Positions 1 through 7,649 of a stretch of 32,567 nt of DNA are shown one piece after another. Positions within the stretch are counted from its first letter, which is position 1; each line of letters begins with the position of its first letter. Location: contig CANRGO010000024.1 of NCBI GenBank assembly GCA_947630125.1, positions 1 to 32,567 of the forward strand, written 5' to 3'. Under the pieces are notes generated by a model. That model ran no database searches, was not told the DNA's origin, and was given only the letters and a program-made list of their open reading frames with translations. The DNA comes from an uncultured Lachnospiraceae bacterium (GTDB lineage: Bacteria; Bacillota; Clostridia; Lachnospirales; Lachnospiraceae). The translations under genes were made by a program, and so were the position numbers.

Positions 1-928
1 CGGTTCTGGTAGGTAACCCGGTTCCGGGTCCAGGACGTTGTGCGATATGTATAACAGCAGGTGTTTCTGTAATGCCAGATAAACTGACACCTTCCTCCAT
101 TAGTGCAAATCCACCACCAGAAGTAGTAACCATGGCCCTAGCACCTGTATACCAGGCACCGATACACATGTTGATAGCAGCGATTTCATCTTCTGCCTGT
201 TCTACAACAACTTCAAAAGCTTCTCCTTTATCTGCAAGATATTCTAAAACACCAGTACCAGGTGACATTGGATAGGATGCAATATAGTTAACACCTCCCG
301 CAAGAGCACCAATTCCAATAGCATCATTACCAGACATAATTTTATGAGTAGAGACGGCATCTGTCCTTTTTACAGAAATAGGATGATTGCTTTCCAAACC
401 TTGTTCATAACCTATGGTAAAAGCCTGATAATTATCCTCCCGTACTTTATCACTTTTCTTAGAGAAACGTTTACTAATTAGTTGTTTACAATATTCCGTG
501 TCTAGTTGTAATAGACCACTGATATATCCATATAAAATTGTGTTGCTAAATAAATAGCCACCTGATTTTGCTGATAAATCTCCTAAATTAAAATCGATAA
601 ATGTAGCACCTTTTTCTTTTACGATGGCTTCATCGATAAAGGTTGGTTCCCCAAGAATCAGAGTATGTTCGTTGATTCGGTCGTGAAGTCGATAAAAAGA
701 GTGATTGTTTAATAAAAATAAAATATCGATCATTTCTTTATAGGCATATACTGGTTGATCTGAAACACGAATTTCTACCGTGTTATTACCACCTCGAACC
801 CTGCTCATGACCTCCTTTGTACTAAAAACATAGTGTTGTTTTTTTATAGCATTAACCACCAAAGATTCTACGGTGGCAAGTCCTTGTCCGGCCTGACCGG
901 ATAGAACGATGGTCACTGAATGTATCAT
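1..928 (-). CDS. 2-oxoacid:ferredoxin oxidoreductase, fused gamma/alpha subunit (KorA-like), 3' end outside window
   Basis: The first 309 codons can be read; the C-terminus lies beyond base 1. The ATG at 928 follows an AAAGGAGGC ribosome binding site. The N-terminal part begins with a glycine-rich SGQAGQG motif and contains VMSRVRGGNN, typical of the gamma (POR_N-type) domain. The second part has the alpha-subunit thiamine-pyrophosphate-domain signatures GNDAIGIGAL, YPMSPGTG and, at the window edge, QRPGPGTGLPTRT. This gamma-alpha fusion is usual for the two-subunit enzymes of anaerobes, which decarboxylate a 2-oxoacid to an acyl-CoA and reduce ferredoxin in the cytoplasm. The beta subunit would be expected just downstream, outside the window. 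The substrate cannot be told from sequence. A weak promoter (TTGACC at 996-1001, TATACC at 975-980, spacing 15) may drive it. Confidence 0.9.
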   Translation of the reverse strand, partial: MIHSVTIVLSGQAGQGLATVESLVVNAIKKQHYVFSTKEVMSRVRGGNNTVEIRVSDQPVYAYKEMIDILFLLNNHSFYRLHDRINEHTLILGEPTFIDEAIVKEKGATFIDFNLGDLSAKSGGYLFSNTILYGYISGLLQLDTEYCKQLISKRFSKKSDKVREDNYQAFTIGYEQGLESNHPISVKRTDAVSTHKIMSGNDAIGIGALAGGVNYIASYPMSPGTGVLEYLADKGEAFEVVVEQAEDEIAAINMCIGAWYTGARAMVTTSGGGFALMEEGVSLSGITETPAVIHIAQRPGPGTGLPTRT

Positions 929-1028
929 AAAAATTGCCTCCTTTAATATAAAATAATAATTATTACTATTTTAGGGTATAACAAATAAACTGAAAGGTCA
1001 ATAAAAAATACAATAGTAAACAATAAAA

Positions 1029-1057
1029 TTGCAAACAATTGCATTTAGTGATACATT
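1029..1057 (+). promoter_or_regulatory. putative sigma-A promoter for the TspO-like gene
   Basis: TTGCAA at 1029-1034 and TACATT at 1052-1057 are 17 bases apart, about 55 bases before the ATG at 1111. The -10 match is modest. Confidence 0.35.
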
Positions 1058-1110
1058 AATGATAGAAAGTAATCAAATTAACTGATAATTAAAAAGGATG
1101 GGTGAAGATT

Positions 1111-1911
1111 ATGGAAGTGAAGAAGAGAGAAAAGTTACATGTATTTGTTATTTTTGCTTATTTGGTTATGGTTTTAATGAATGCACTGGCAAATATACTA
1201 CCAATCAATGGGAGAAACACAGGAGATATTTCAGATTTTTATGGAAACTTATTTGCTCCTTTTGGACTAACCTTTGCCATATGGGGACTTATTTATTTAT
1301 TGCTTCTAGTATATAGTGTTTATCAAATAGCAAAACCTGAACATATTCAAATGTCAGTAAGTATTCTATTTGTTTTTTCCTCTTTTGCTAATGCAGCCTG
1401 GATTTTAGCCTGGCATTACGATGCAATTGGAATTAGTGTGTTTATTATGCTGAGCATTCTTGTTTGCTTGATTTTAATCAATTTATTTCTTAGAAAGCAA
1501 GAATTTAATAAAATAGAGACCTTTTTTATAAAGGTCCCATTTTTGGTATACTTTGGATGGATCACAGTTGCAACCATTGCCAATATCACCACCTATCTTG
1601 TTTCCATTGGATGGAATCGTTTTGAAATTTCAGAGGTAATCTGGACCTGTGCCATTCTATTGGTTGGTGCATTAATTGGATTTATAACAGAACTATATTT
1701 CAAAAGTATATCCTACGGGCTTGTTCTTCTCTGGGCATATGCGGGGATAGGACTCAAACACTATTTACCTGAGTATTTTAATATGGAATATCCTTTGGTT
1801 TTGACAACTGTTGTAGTGTCGATGGTTATCATCCTCATTGGAATGGGTTTAACCATTCGAAATAAAATGATAAAAAATAAAGCTGTTGATAAATCTTCAG
1901 TTCAAGAATGA
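1111..1911 (+). CDS. TspO/MBR-related tryptophan-rich sensory membrane protein
   Basis: A 266-residue, very hydrophobic protein with about seven or eight membrane segments. The N-terminal part has the pattern NALANILPING, then NLFAPFGLTFAIWGLIYLL, which resembles the P-x-W/F-x-F...W-x-x-Y core of TspO/MBR proteins; NAAWILAWHYD in the third segment resembles the TspO N-x-x-W motif. Classical TspO is about 160 residues with five helices, so this is the longer Firmicutes form with extra helices after residue 150. The family binds porphyrins or hydrophobic ligands, but no function is established for the long form. I chose the ATG at 1111 because GGGTGA lies 6-7 bases upstream; a GTG at 1102 in the same frame overlaps that site. 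The gene ends inside the convergent ADP-ribosylglycohydrolase-like gene, a 15-base tail overlap. Confidence 0.75.
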   Translation: MEVKKREKLHVFVIFAYLVMVLMNALANILPINGRNTGDISDFYGNLFAPFGLTFAIWGLIYLLLLVYSVYQIAKPEHIQMSVSILFVFSSFANAAWILAWHYDAIGISVFIMLSILVCLILINLFLRKQEFNKIETFFIKVPFLVYFGWITVATIANITTYLVSIGWNRFEISEVIWTCAILLVGALIGFITELYFKSISYGLVLLWAYAGIGLKHYLPEYFNMEYPLVLTTVVVSMVIILIGMGLTIRNKMIKNKAVDKSSVQE

Positions 1912-2970
1912 AATTGTTGCAAGGTTTTTAAATCGATTTACAACATCGTCGATTTTCATAGGATCAACATCTATCAGATAGTGATCAATTTGATTATGAA
2001 AAGGTTTGTACCAGTGAGTGGATATCTTGTCTTTTCCGAGAATGGCTCCAATAATGCTACCTGCAGTTGCTGCTGTACAGTCATTATCAAGGCCCATGGC
2101 AACGGTTTCACCGATTACACGGCTCATATTGTTACCACCTATGGCAAGACCAAAGATAGTCAAACAGGCATTGTTGTTGGTATGAGCTGCACTCATCCCT
2201 TTAAAACGTTCGTCAACAAGTCGGCGGGCTTCTCTGTAGTCAGGTACAGTTTTGGCAATAGAAAGAGCCCATTTTACATCGATTGCAAGAGCACAATTTT
2301 CGGGAATTTCGGTTAAGGCAATACGGATTGCTTCTAAGGAATCCTCCACAGCAAAGGCTGCTGAGATAGCAGCTGCAAAAAACATTTCTCCATAAATCCC
2401 ATTTCTACGATGGCTAAGGAAGGCGTCCCGATAAGCAAGTTCAGCTGCTTTTTCAGGCCAACCAGGAGTTATGTAAGCAAAAGGATCACTACGGATATCT
2501 GCACCGATCCATTGACAGTACGGATTATTTATATCTGCTGTACAAGCATAAGGCAGATAGCTTAGCCATGCCTTTCCCACATCTTCTGTAGAAAAGTCTA
2601 AGCCGTATTCCTCCATAATCAGTAAACCAAGTAGAGTATAGGTGATATCATCATCCACAGGAACCTGAGTCATACCTTCTTTTGTATAGGTTTGAAAAAC
2701 ACTTTTCTCATAACTAAGTTCATAAGGAGATTTGATTCTTTTCCAGTAGTCAGTTGGTGGAAAAGGTTCGTCGTGGTAAGTTGCCCAGTTTTTCATGGCA
2801 TTTACAGAGTGAAATTCTACAGGAGCACCCAAGGTACAGCCTGCCATTCTGGAAAGCAGCGCTCCTTCTAATTTATCCCGATAAAGATTCTCGTTAATAG
2901 TCTTCCATAATCTACGAGGACCATTTGGTCTCAATTTTTTGATGGTTTCTAAATCATCTGGTTCCAGCAT
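1897..2970 (-). CDS. ADP-ribosylglycohydrolase family protein
   Basis: 357 residues from the first ATG. The fold is recognised from DDDITYTLLGLL (metal-binding acidic cluster near residues 105-110), the HTNNNACLTIFGL segment, and GLDNDCTAATAGSIIGAILG near residues 290-310, the D-x-D-x-x-T/A motif that holds the second metal ion. Family members hydrolyse ADP-ribose bonds on proteins, nucleic acids or small molecules; this large bacterial branch has no fixed substrate. Two oddities stand out. The frame stays open and protein-like for about 60 codons upstream of the ATG at 2970, which itself has no ribosome binding site, so the true N-terminus probably lies upstream. Also, the stretch between YACTAD and NNPYCQWIGADIR looks about 15-20 residues shorter than I recall for relatives. 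It is convergent with the TspO-like gene and divergent from the AraC gene. Confidence 0.85.
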   Translation of the reverse strand: MLEPDDLETIKKLRPNGPRRLWKTINENLYRDKLEGALLSRMAGCTLGAPVEFHSVNAMKNWATYHDEPFPPTDYWKRIKSPYELSYEKSVFQTYTKEGMTQVPVDDDITYTLLGLLIMEEYGLDFSTEDVGKAWLSYLPYACTADINNPYCQWIGADIRSDPFAYITPGWPEKAAELAYRDAFLSHRRNGIYGEMFFAAAISAAFAVEDSLEAIRIALTEIPENCALAIDVKWALSIAKTVPDYREARRLVDERFKGMSAAHTNNNACLTIFGLAIGGNNMSRVIGETVAMGLDNDCTAATAGSIIGAILGKDKISTHWYKPFHNQIDHYLIDVDPMKIDDVVNRFKNLATISFLN

Positions 2971-3114
2971 TGTAAGAGTGTTGTCAATGGGAAGACTCGT
3001 GATTTCTTTTAGAGACTTTTCAAGTGTTTGTTCTAACGTTTTGCAATAATGGTTTAAATCAGGGCTTTTGTATTCTGCCTTTAAACGAATATACTCAATG
3101 ATTTGCTCCAGGGC

Positions 3115-3143
3115 TTGTTTTCTGTACCTGCTTTTAGTATACT
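3115..3143 (+). promoter_or_regulatory. putative sigma-A promoter of the AraC-family gene
   Basis: TTGTTT at 3115-3120 and TATACT at 3138-3143 are 17 bases apart, about 40 bases before the ATG at 3185. It overlaps the probable 5' end of the divergent ADP-ribosylglycohydrolase-like reading frame. Confidence 0.5.
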
Positions 3144-3184
3144 TTCTATGTATAGTTAAATCTTATGAAAAACGGGTGATTATT

Positions 3185-4081
3185 ATGCAATTTCAATCAA
3201 AAGCAGAATTTGTTCCTTATATTTTTACCAAGGAGAATCCGGTCATCGAATGGGGAGGGAATCTATATACCCCGCCCGTAGAAAAAAGACGACTTCATTA
3301 TCATAACTGTCTGGAAATCGGATATTGTTATGAAGGAAGCGGTGTTTTTATGTCCGAAAAAGAGATGGTTCCTTTTTACAAAGGAGATATATCCATTATT
3401 TTTCCAGGACAAAGACATATCGCCTGTAGTAATCATGAGGACTTAAGCAAATGGCATTTTATTATGATCGATCATAGGCGGATGGGACTCATGCATACCT
3501 TAAAGGGTTTTGGTATTAAGGAAGCTGATTTTTGGAATCAAAGTCAGTTTCCACCAGTCTTTCATCAGGAAGAGCAAATGGAACTAGCTTTGTTAGTGCG
3601 CCTTATTACAGAAGAGTTTTTAGGAAAGAAAGAGGGATATGAAGCAATCATTATGAGTTTGACAGATGCACTTTTTTCTATGATTTATAGAATGGAGCGA
3701 TTTGAAATTGTGGGAAATCTTAAAATAGAGGAAGAATTATTAGAAGCACTTTCCTTTATATCAAATCATTTACAGGACAAAATTCAGATTGGTAAGTTAG
3801 CAGAACTCTCAAATATGAGTGAATCTACGTTTCGTAGAAAATTTCATGAAGCGTTTCAAAAGGCACCCTTAGAGTTTATACAGGAAAACAGAATCAAATT
3901 AGCGAGACGATTATTGGATAAGGAAGATTTTTCAATTATGGAGATTTCTCAAAAAGCTGGTTTTGAAAACATGTCCTCATTTCTGAGACAATTTAAGAAA
4001 TATGAAGGTTGTTCTCCTAGTAAACGAAAGAATCAGAAAGAAAGTGAAATTCAAATTGACACAGGAAAATCAAACTGTTAA
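3185..4081 (+). CDS. AraC family transcriptional regulator
   Basis: 298 residues. Residues 1 to about 150 form a cupin-like ligand-binding domain: HYHNCLEIGYCYEGSGVF and the PFYKGDISIIFPGQRHIA strand pair are typical of the AraC N-terminal jelly roll. The last 100 residues are a double helix-turn-helix domain: IGKLAELSNMSESTFRRKF for the first, IMEISQKAGFENMSSFLRQFKK for the second, followed by the usual G-x-S/T-P-S-K/R ending. I chose the ATG at 3185 because GGGTGATT precedes it and the promoter at 3115-3143 lies just upstream; the same frame is open from 3068, but that part is hydrophobic and not AraC-like. Such regulators usually activate a nearby sugar or metabolite gene set. The same-strand decarboxylase beta gene 69 bases downstream and the divergent hydrolase are the likely targets. 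Confidence 0.9.
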   Translation: MQFQSKAEFVPYIFTKENPVIEWGGNLYTPPVEKRRLHYHNCLEIGYCYEGSGVFMSEKEMVPFYKGDISIIFPGQRHIACSNHEDLSKWHFIMIDHRRMGLMHTLKGFGIKEADFWNQSQFPPVFHQEEQMELALLVRLITEEFLGKKEGYEAIIMSLTDALFSMIYRMERFEIVGNLKIEEELLEALSFISNHLQDKIQIGKLAELSNMSESTFRRKFHEAFQKAPLEFIQENRIKLARRLLDKEDFSIMEISQKAGFENMSSFLRQFKKYEGCSPSKRKNQKESEIQIDTGKSNC

Positions 4082-4150
4082 TCTTTTCTTATTAGTGTTT
4101 CAGAAAGAAAAATACGCTTGATTAAGGCAACATAAACGGGAGGATATAGC

Positions 4151-5287
4151 ATGGATTTTTTAATTTCAGGTATTATGGCAATTACCTGGCAGCAGTGTGT
4201 AATGTATGTAGTCGGAGGAGTTTTAATTTACTTGGCGATTGCAAAGGAATATGAGCCTTCTTTGTTGTTACCTATGGGGTTTGGAGCTATTTTGGTTAAT
4301 TTACCAGCATCTGGAGTTATCAATCAGACGGTAGCTGGGATAGGGGAAACTCATGGTATTATTCAATGGTTATTTGAAGTGGGAATTGATGCTTCGGAAG
4401 CTCTACCCATACTTTTATTTATTGGAATTGGTGCGATGATTGACTTTGGTCCACTTTTAGCACAGCCAATTATGTTTTTATTTGGTGCTGCAGCACAGTT
4501 TGGTATTTTTGTTGCTGTATTATTTGCAGCTCTTCTTGGTTTTAACATCGCAGATGCAGCTTCTATCGGTATTATTGGAGCAGCAGATGGACCTACATCA
4601 ATCTTGGTATCCCAGATGTTGAATTCCAAATATGTTGGGGCAATTGCAGTGGCAGCGTATTCCTATATGGCTTTGGTACCAATTATCCAGCCTTTTGCAA
4701 TTCGACTGGTAACGACCAAAAAGGAACGCCAGATTAAAATGCCCTACAATCCTAAAAATGTTTCAAAAATGACTAGAATTCTTTTTCCTATCATCGTAAC
4801 ATTTATCGCAGGTTTGGTAGCTCCTATGTCTGTGGCATTGGTAGGATTCTTAATGTTTGGAAATTTGATTCGTGAGTGTGGAGTGCTTAAAACCCTTTCA
4901 GAAGCAGCGCAGAATATGCTGGCGAATCTGATTACCCTGTTACTTGGTTTGACCATAGCATTCAGTATGAGAGCGGATGTGTTTGTGAATATCGAGACCC
5001 TGATGATTATGGGAATTGGTCTACTTGCTTTTGTATTTGACACCATTGGTGGAGTTTTATTTGCAAAAGTTCTGAATTTATTCCGTAAGGACAAAATAAA
5101 TCCGATGATTGGTGCAGCTGGAATATCAGCATTTCCTATGTCATCCAGAGTCGTTCAGAAGATGGCATTAAAAGAAGACCCTACCAACATCTTAATTATG
5201 CATGCAGCAGGAGCAAATGTTTCAGGGCAGATTGCTTCGGTAGTAGCAGGTGGAATGATTATGAGCTTAGTGGCAAATTACCTGTAA
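4151..5287 (+). CDS. Na+-translocating decarboxylase beta subunit (OadB/GcdB/MmdB family)
   Basis: 378 residues, nearly all in membrane helices, the normal family length. The conserved region around GIIGAADGPTSI carries the essential membrane aspartate (D146), and NPMIGAAGISAFPMSSRVVQ (residues 317-336) matches the second conserved region, whose N, G, S and R residues line the Na+ path. The beta subunit decarboxylates carboxybiotin and exports Na+ in oxaloacetate, glutaconyl-CoA or methylmalonyl-CoA decarboxylases. The ribosome binding site is GGGAGGA. Neither a carboxyltransferase alpha subunit nor a biotin carrier is nearby, so the complex cannot be named. A 45-residue membrane protein follows 13 bases later, and a terminator closes the unit. 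Confidence 0.92.
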   Translation: MDFLISGIMAITWQQCVMYVVGGVLIYLAIAKEYEPSLLLPMGFGAILVNLPASGVINQTVAGIGETHGIIQWLFEVGIDASEALPILLFIGIGAMIDFGPLLAQPIMFLFGAAAQFGIFVAVLFAALLGFNIADAASIGIIGAADGPTSILVSQMLNSKYVGAIAVAAYSYMALVPIIQPFAIRLVTTKKERQIKMPYNPKNVSKMTRILFPIIVTFIAGLVAPMSVALVGFLMFGNLIRECGVLKTLSEAAQNMLANLITLLLGLTIAFSMRADVFVNIETLMIMGIGLLAFVFDTIGGVLFAKVLNLFRKDKINPMIGAAGISAFPMSSRVVQKMALKEDPTNILIMHAAGANVSGQIASVVAGGMIMSLVANYL

Positions 5288-5300
5288 GGAGGCGAAGACT

Positions 5301-5438
5301 ATGAATATGGAGACAGTTTGGATTGCACTTGAGATGATGTGGAAGGGAATGTTCGGGATTTTCACAGTAATCATTTTGATCACGTTGATAGTATTGTTGT
5401 TAACGAAGATTTCAAAAAATAAGAAGGATGATAAATAA
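5301..5438 (+). CDS. small membrane protein, probable decarboxylase gamma (OadG-like) subunit
   Basis: A 45-residue reading frame starts at an ATG 13 bases after the beta subunit, with GGAGGCG at 5288-5294 as its ribosome binding site. It has a short N-terminal stretch, one membrane helix (FGIFTVIILITLIVLLL, about residues 18-34), and a lysine-rich cytoplasmic tail ending KKDDK. Gamma subunits of Na+-pumping decarboxylases are small one-helix proteins that anchor the alpha subunit to beta, and they are encoded next to beta. The assignment rests on position and topology; sequence similarity to OadG is weak at this length. No residual biotin-carrier or proline/alanine linker is present. Confidence 0.65.
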   Translation: MNMETVWIALEMMWKGMFGIFTVIILITLIVLLLTKISKNKKDDK

Positions 5439-5457
5439 GTAACATATATATATTTTT

Positions 5458-5491
5458 AAATTGACAGAAGTTAAATTCTGTCAATTTTTTT
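5458..5491 (+). terminator. rho-independent terminator after the decarboxylase genes
   Basis: A perfect 12-bp stem (AAATTGACAGAA / TTCTGTCAATTT), a six-base loop GTTAAA, and a run of seven T at 5485-5491. Confidence 0.9.
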
Positions 5492-5501
5492 ATACATTAT
5501 T

Positions 5502-5519
5502 ATTGACATATGCCCATTA
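5502..5519 (+). repeat. 18-bp direct repeat, copy 1 (overlaps the -35 box)
   Basis: ATTGACATATGCCCATTA, identical to the copy at 5541-5558 and spaced 39 bases start to start. It is centred on the palindrome CATATG; 6 of 8 outward base pairs match, so each copy is itself an imperfect dyad suited to a dimeric regulator. Confidence 0.9.
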
Positions 5520-5530
5520 TGATGTATACT
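5503..5530 (+). promoter_or_regulatory. promoter of the NifX/MinD operon
   Basis: A perfect -35 TTGACA (5503-5508) and -10 TATACT (5525-5530) are 16 bases apart. The -35 lies inside repeat copy 1, and the predicted transcript start (about 5537) is just before copy 2, so a protein bound to both copies would cover the promoter. Confidence 0.65.
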
Positions 5531-5540
5531 TGTGATAGTA

Positions 5541-5558
5541 ATTGACATATGCCCATTA
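5541..5558 (+). repeat. 18-bp direct repeat, copy 2 (about +5 to +22)
   Basis: Second exact copy of ATTGACATATGCCCATTA, between the predicted transcript start and the ribosome binding site of the first gene. Confidence 0.9.
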
Positions 5559-5575
5559 AAGAGAGGAAGACTACT

Positions 5576-5944
5576 ATGAGAATAATATTATCAGCAACAG
5601 GAAACACAAGTGAAAGTAATTTGGATACGAGATTTGGACGTTGTGAATTCTTTTTACTTTATGACACAGAAAGTAAAGAGTTTGAAACGCTTGTAAATTC
5701 GGGAATGGAAGCCCAAGGTGGGGCTGGAATTAAAGCGGCAGGACAAATCATAGAAAGCAAGGCAGATGTTGTAATAACCGGGAATCTTGGCCCAAATGCA
5801 TTTGAATTAATTGAGCGCGCAGGTGTGAAAGCCTATTCCTGCGAAGTGATGCCTATTAAAAAGGCATTGGAACAGTATCAAAATCAAGAATTAAGAGAGA
5901 TAAGTGCTGCAGGAAGAGCGCATCATGGAAATCATGGCAGGTAG
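5576..5944 (+). CDS. NifX/NafY-like (dinitrogenase iron-molybdenum cofactor) family protein 1
   Basis: 122 residues. The N-terminus MRIILSATGNTSESNLDTRFGRC, then ADVVITGNLGPNAFELIERAGVKAY, is characteristic of the NifB/NifX/VnfX/NafY family (PF02579), whose members hold or transfer metal-cluster precursors. The C-terminal tail ends with HHGNHGR, a histidine-rich end often seen in stand-alone members and a possible metal ligand. The ATG at 5576, behind AGAGG, is the likely start; an upstream in-frame ATG at 5549 lies inside repeat copy 2 and has no binding site. First gene of the operon; the next starts 5 bases after its stop. Confidence 0.88.
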   Translation: MRIILSATGNTSESNLDTRFGRCEFFLLYDTESKEFETLVNSGMEAQGGAGIKAAGQIIESKADVVITGNLGPNAFELIERAGVKAYSCEVMPIKKALEQYQNQELREISAAGRAHHGNHGR

Positions 5945-5949
5945 TAAGG

Positions 5950-6780
5950 ATGAAAATAGCGGTCTTAAGTGGAAAGGGAGGAACTGGAAAAACAACGGTT
6001 TCTATAAATTTAGCAAAGATATTAGAAATCTCCTATGTGGATTGTGATGTAGAAGAACCAAATGGTTTTATATTTATGAATCCAAAGATTACATCATCTT
6101 TTGAGGTGGAAGTAGAGTATCCGGTTATTGATAAGAATTTATGTAATTTATGTAGTGCATGTGTTAACGTGTGTGAGTTTTCAGCACTTGCAAGCACAGG
6201 CAAGGAGATTGTGGTGTTTGAAAAACTTTGTCATGACTGTGGTGCTTGTAAGATGGTATGCAAATCAAATGCACTAACTTATCAAAAACGAAGTATTGGG
6301 AAAATTGAATCTGGCGTGGGAAACGACATTACTTGTATGCGAGGTATTTTAGATGTGGGAGAACCCATGGCTGTACCGGTGATAAGAACTCTATTGGAGA
6401 GTCTGGATAATAACCCTGGGTTGATTGATTGCCCACCTGGAACCTCTTGCAATGTAGTGAGTGCACTGCGTTTTGCTGATGCAGCAATTTTAGTTACAGA
6501 ACCATCAGCCTTTGGGTTTCATGATTTGCAGATGGCTGTAAAACTAGTGCAACAGTACCAAATGCCCTATGGTATTATCATTAACAAAGATGATAATCAG
6601 AACAATATGATAAAACAGTTCTGTAAATCCGATCAAATTCCTCTCCTTGGCTTAATTCCATATAAAATGGAGGCAGCAAAACTGTATTCAAATGGTAGAA
6701 TGCTAGTTGAAGAAGAATCGTACCAATTGTTATTTCAAACAATTGCAGATAAGGTTAAGGAGGTTTTTTCATGGAATTAG
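5950..6780 (+). CDS. MinD/Mrp-type P-loop ATPase with inserted 2[4Fe-4S] ferredoxin domain, copy 1
   Basis: 276 residues. A deviant Walker A motif SGKGGTGKTT (residues 7-16) and DCDVEEPN (31-38) place it in the MinD/Mrp/NifH class. A bacterial ferredoxin domain is inserted at residues 60-110 with two complete C-x2-C-x2-C-x3-C sets (C65, C68, C71, C75 and C94, C97, C100, C104). LIDCPPGTSC provides the Walker B-like segment and ILVTEPSAFGFHDL the switch region. Proteins of this design accompany NifX-like proteins and the orange-protein (ORP) complex of sulfate reducers, where they are thought to assist metal-cluster assembly. It overlaps the next gene by 10 bases, and the two ATPases probably pair as a heterodimer. 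Confidence 0.92.
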   Translation: MKIAVLSGKGGTGKTTVSINLAKILEISYVDCDVEEPNGFIFMNPKITSSFEVEVEYPVIDKNLCNLCSACVNVCEFSALASTGKEIVVFEKLCHDCGACKMVCKSNALTYQKRSIGKIESGVGNDITCMRGILDVGEPMAVPVIRTLLESLDNNPGLIDCPPGTSCNVVSALRFADAAILVTEPSAFGFHDLQMAVKLVQQYQMPYGIIINKDDNQNNMIKQFCKSDQIPLLGLIPYKMEAAKLYSNGRMLVEEESYQLLFQTIADKVKEVFSWN

Positions 6781-7619
6781 CGGTCTTAAGTGGCAAAGGT
6801 GGAACGGGAAAAACAACTATCGTTGCGGCGCTTTCTGAATTGCATCAGAGTATTGTAAAGGTGGATTGTGATGTAGATGCGCCGAATCTTTATTTATTTT
6901 ATGATGGAGAAAACTTAGAAAAACAAGATTTCTTTGGTGGTAAGAAGGCAGTGATTGATGAAAATACATGTATCCACTGTGGAGCATGCGATGTCGTGTG
7001 TAAGTTTAAGGCAATCAAAAACGCTTTTGTTGATCCTTATTTATGTGAAGGTTGTGGAGCTTGTCGAATTATATGTTCTGTAAATGCGATTCGATTAGTG
7101 GATGAAAAAACAGCGGATACTTATATTAAAGAAACAAGTCAAGGGATTCTATCAAGAGCTAGTATGGGTATTGGTGCTGATGGTTCGGGAAAACTCATTA
7201 CAAAATTAAGAAAAAATGTAAAATCCTATGAAGCAAACAATAAATTAACCATATTGGATGGTTCTCCAGGAATTGGTTGTTCTGTGATTGCATCGATTAC
7301 TGGTGTTGATGTTGCACTGCTTGTGACTGAACCAACCATGTCTGGATTAAATGATTTAAAGAGAATTGTAGAACTATCAAGAAACTTTGATGCAAAGGTT
7401 TTGATTTGTATCAATAAATATGATATAAATCAGAACATGACTACCCAGATAGAAACATATGCGATTGAAAATGGATTGGAAGTAGTGGGTAAAATACCTT
7501 TTGACCCATTAGTCATGGTAGCTATAAACCAACTGAAACCGATTACAGAATACCCGGAAAGTATAGCGAAAATGGCAATTGAAGAAATGTGGAATATATT
7601 AAAATTAAATTTTTTTTAG
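6771..7619 (+). CDS. MinD/Mrp-type P-loop ATPase with inserted 2[4Fe-4S] ferredoxin domain, copy 2
   Basis: 282 residues, a tandem paralogue of the preceding ATPase. The Walker A SGKGGTGKTT is identical, DCDVDAPN follows, and the ferredoxin insert carries both four-cysteine sets (C67, C70, C73, C77; C92, C95, C98, C102). LDGSPGIGCSV and LLVTEPTMSGLNDL match the later nucleotide-binding segments. The ATG follows AAGGAGG inside the last codons of copy 1, so translation is coupled. Two unequal ferredoxin-ATPases side by side is the regular arrangement in ORP-like clusters. Their client metal cluster is unknown. Confidence 0.92.
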   Translation: MELAVLSGKGGTGKTTIVAALSELHQSIVKVDCDVDAPNLYLFYDGENLEKQDFFGGKKAVIDENTCIHCGACDVVCKFKAIKNAFVDPYLCEGCGACRIICSVNAIRLVDEKTADTYIKETSQGILSRASMGIGADGSGKLITKLRKNVKSYEANNKLTILDGSPGIGCSVIASITGVDVALLVTEPTMSGLNDLKRIVELSRNFDAKVLICINKYDINQNMTTQIETYAIENGLEVVGKIPFDPLVMVAINQLKPITEYPESIAKMAIEEMWNILKLNFF

Positions 7620-7649
7620 AATAATTTTTATAAAATGGAGGATAAAAGA

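Noticed and set aside
954-965. Palindrome TAATAATTATTA upstream of the 2-oxoacid oxidoreductase gene
   Set aside because: It contains only A and T in an AT-rich intergenic region, so a chance dyad is likely, and it matches no regulator site I know.
3068-3184. Upstream in-frame extension of the AraC gene starting at 3068, with a hydrophobic stretch that looks like a membrane anchor
   Set aside because: The promoter at 3115-3143 lies inside it, the ATG at 3185 has a good GGTGATT site, and the opposite strand there encodes a better protein-like sequence.
4363-5094. Long antisense reading frames under the decarboxylase beta gene (4363-4629 and 4744-5094)
   Set aside because: Both are compositional shadows of a strongly conserved membrane protein and have no ribosome binding site or family resemblance.
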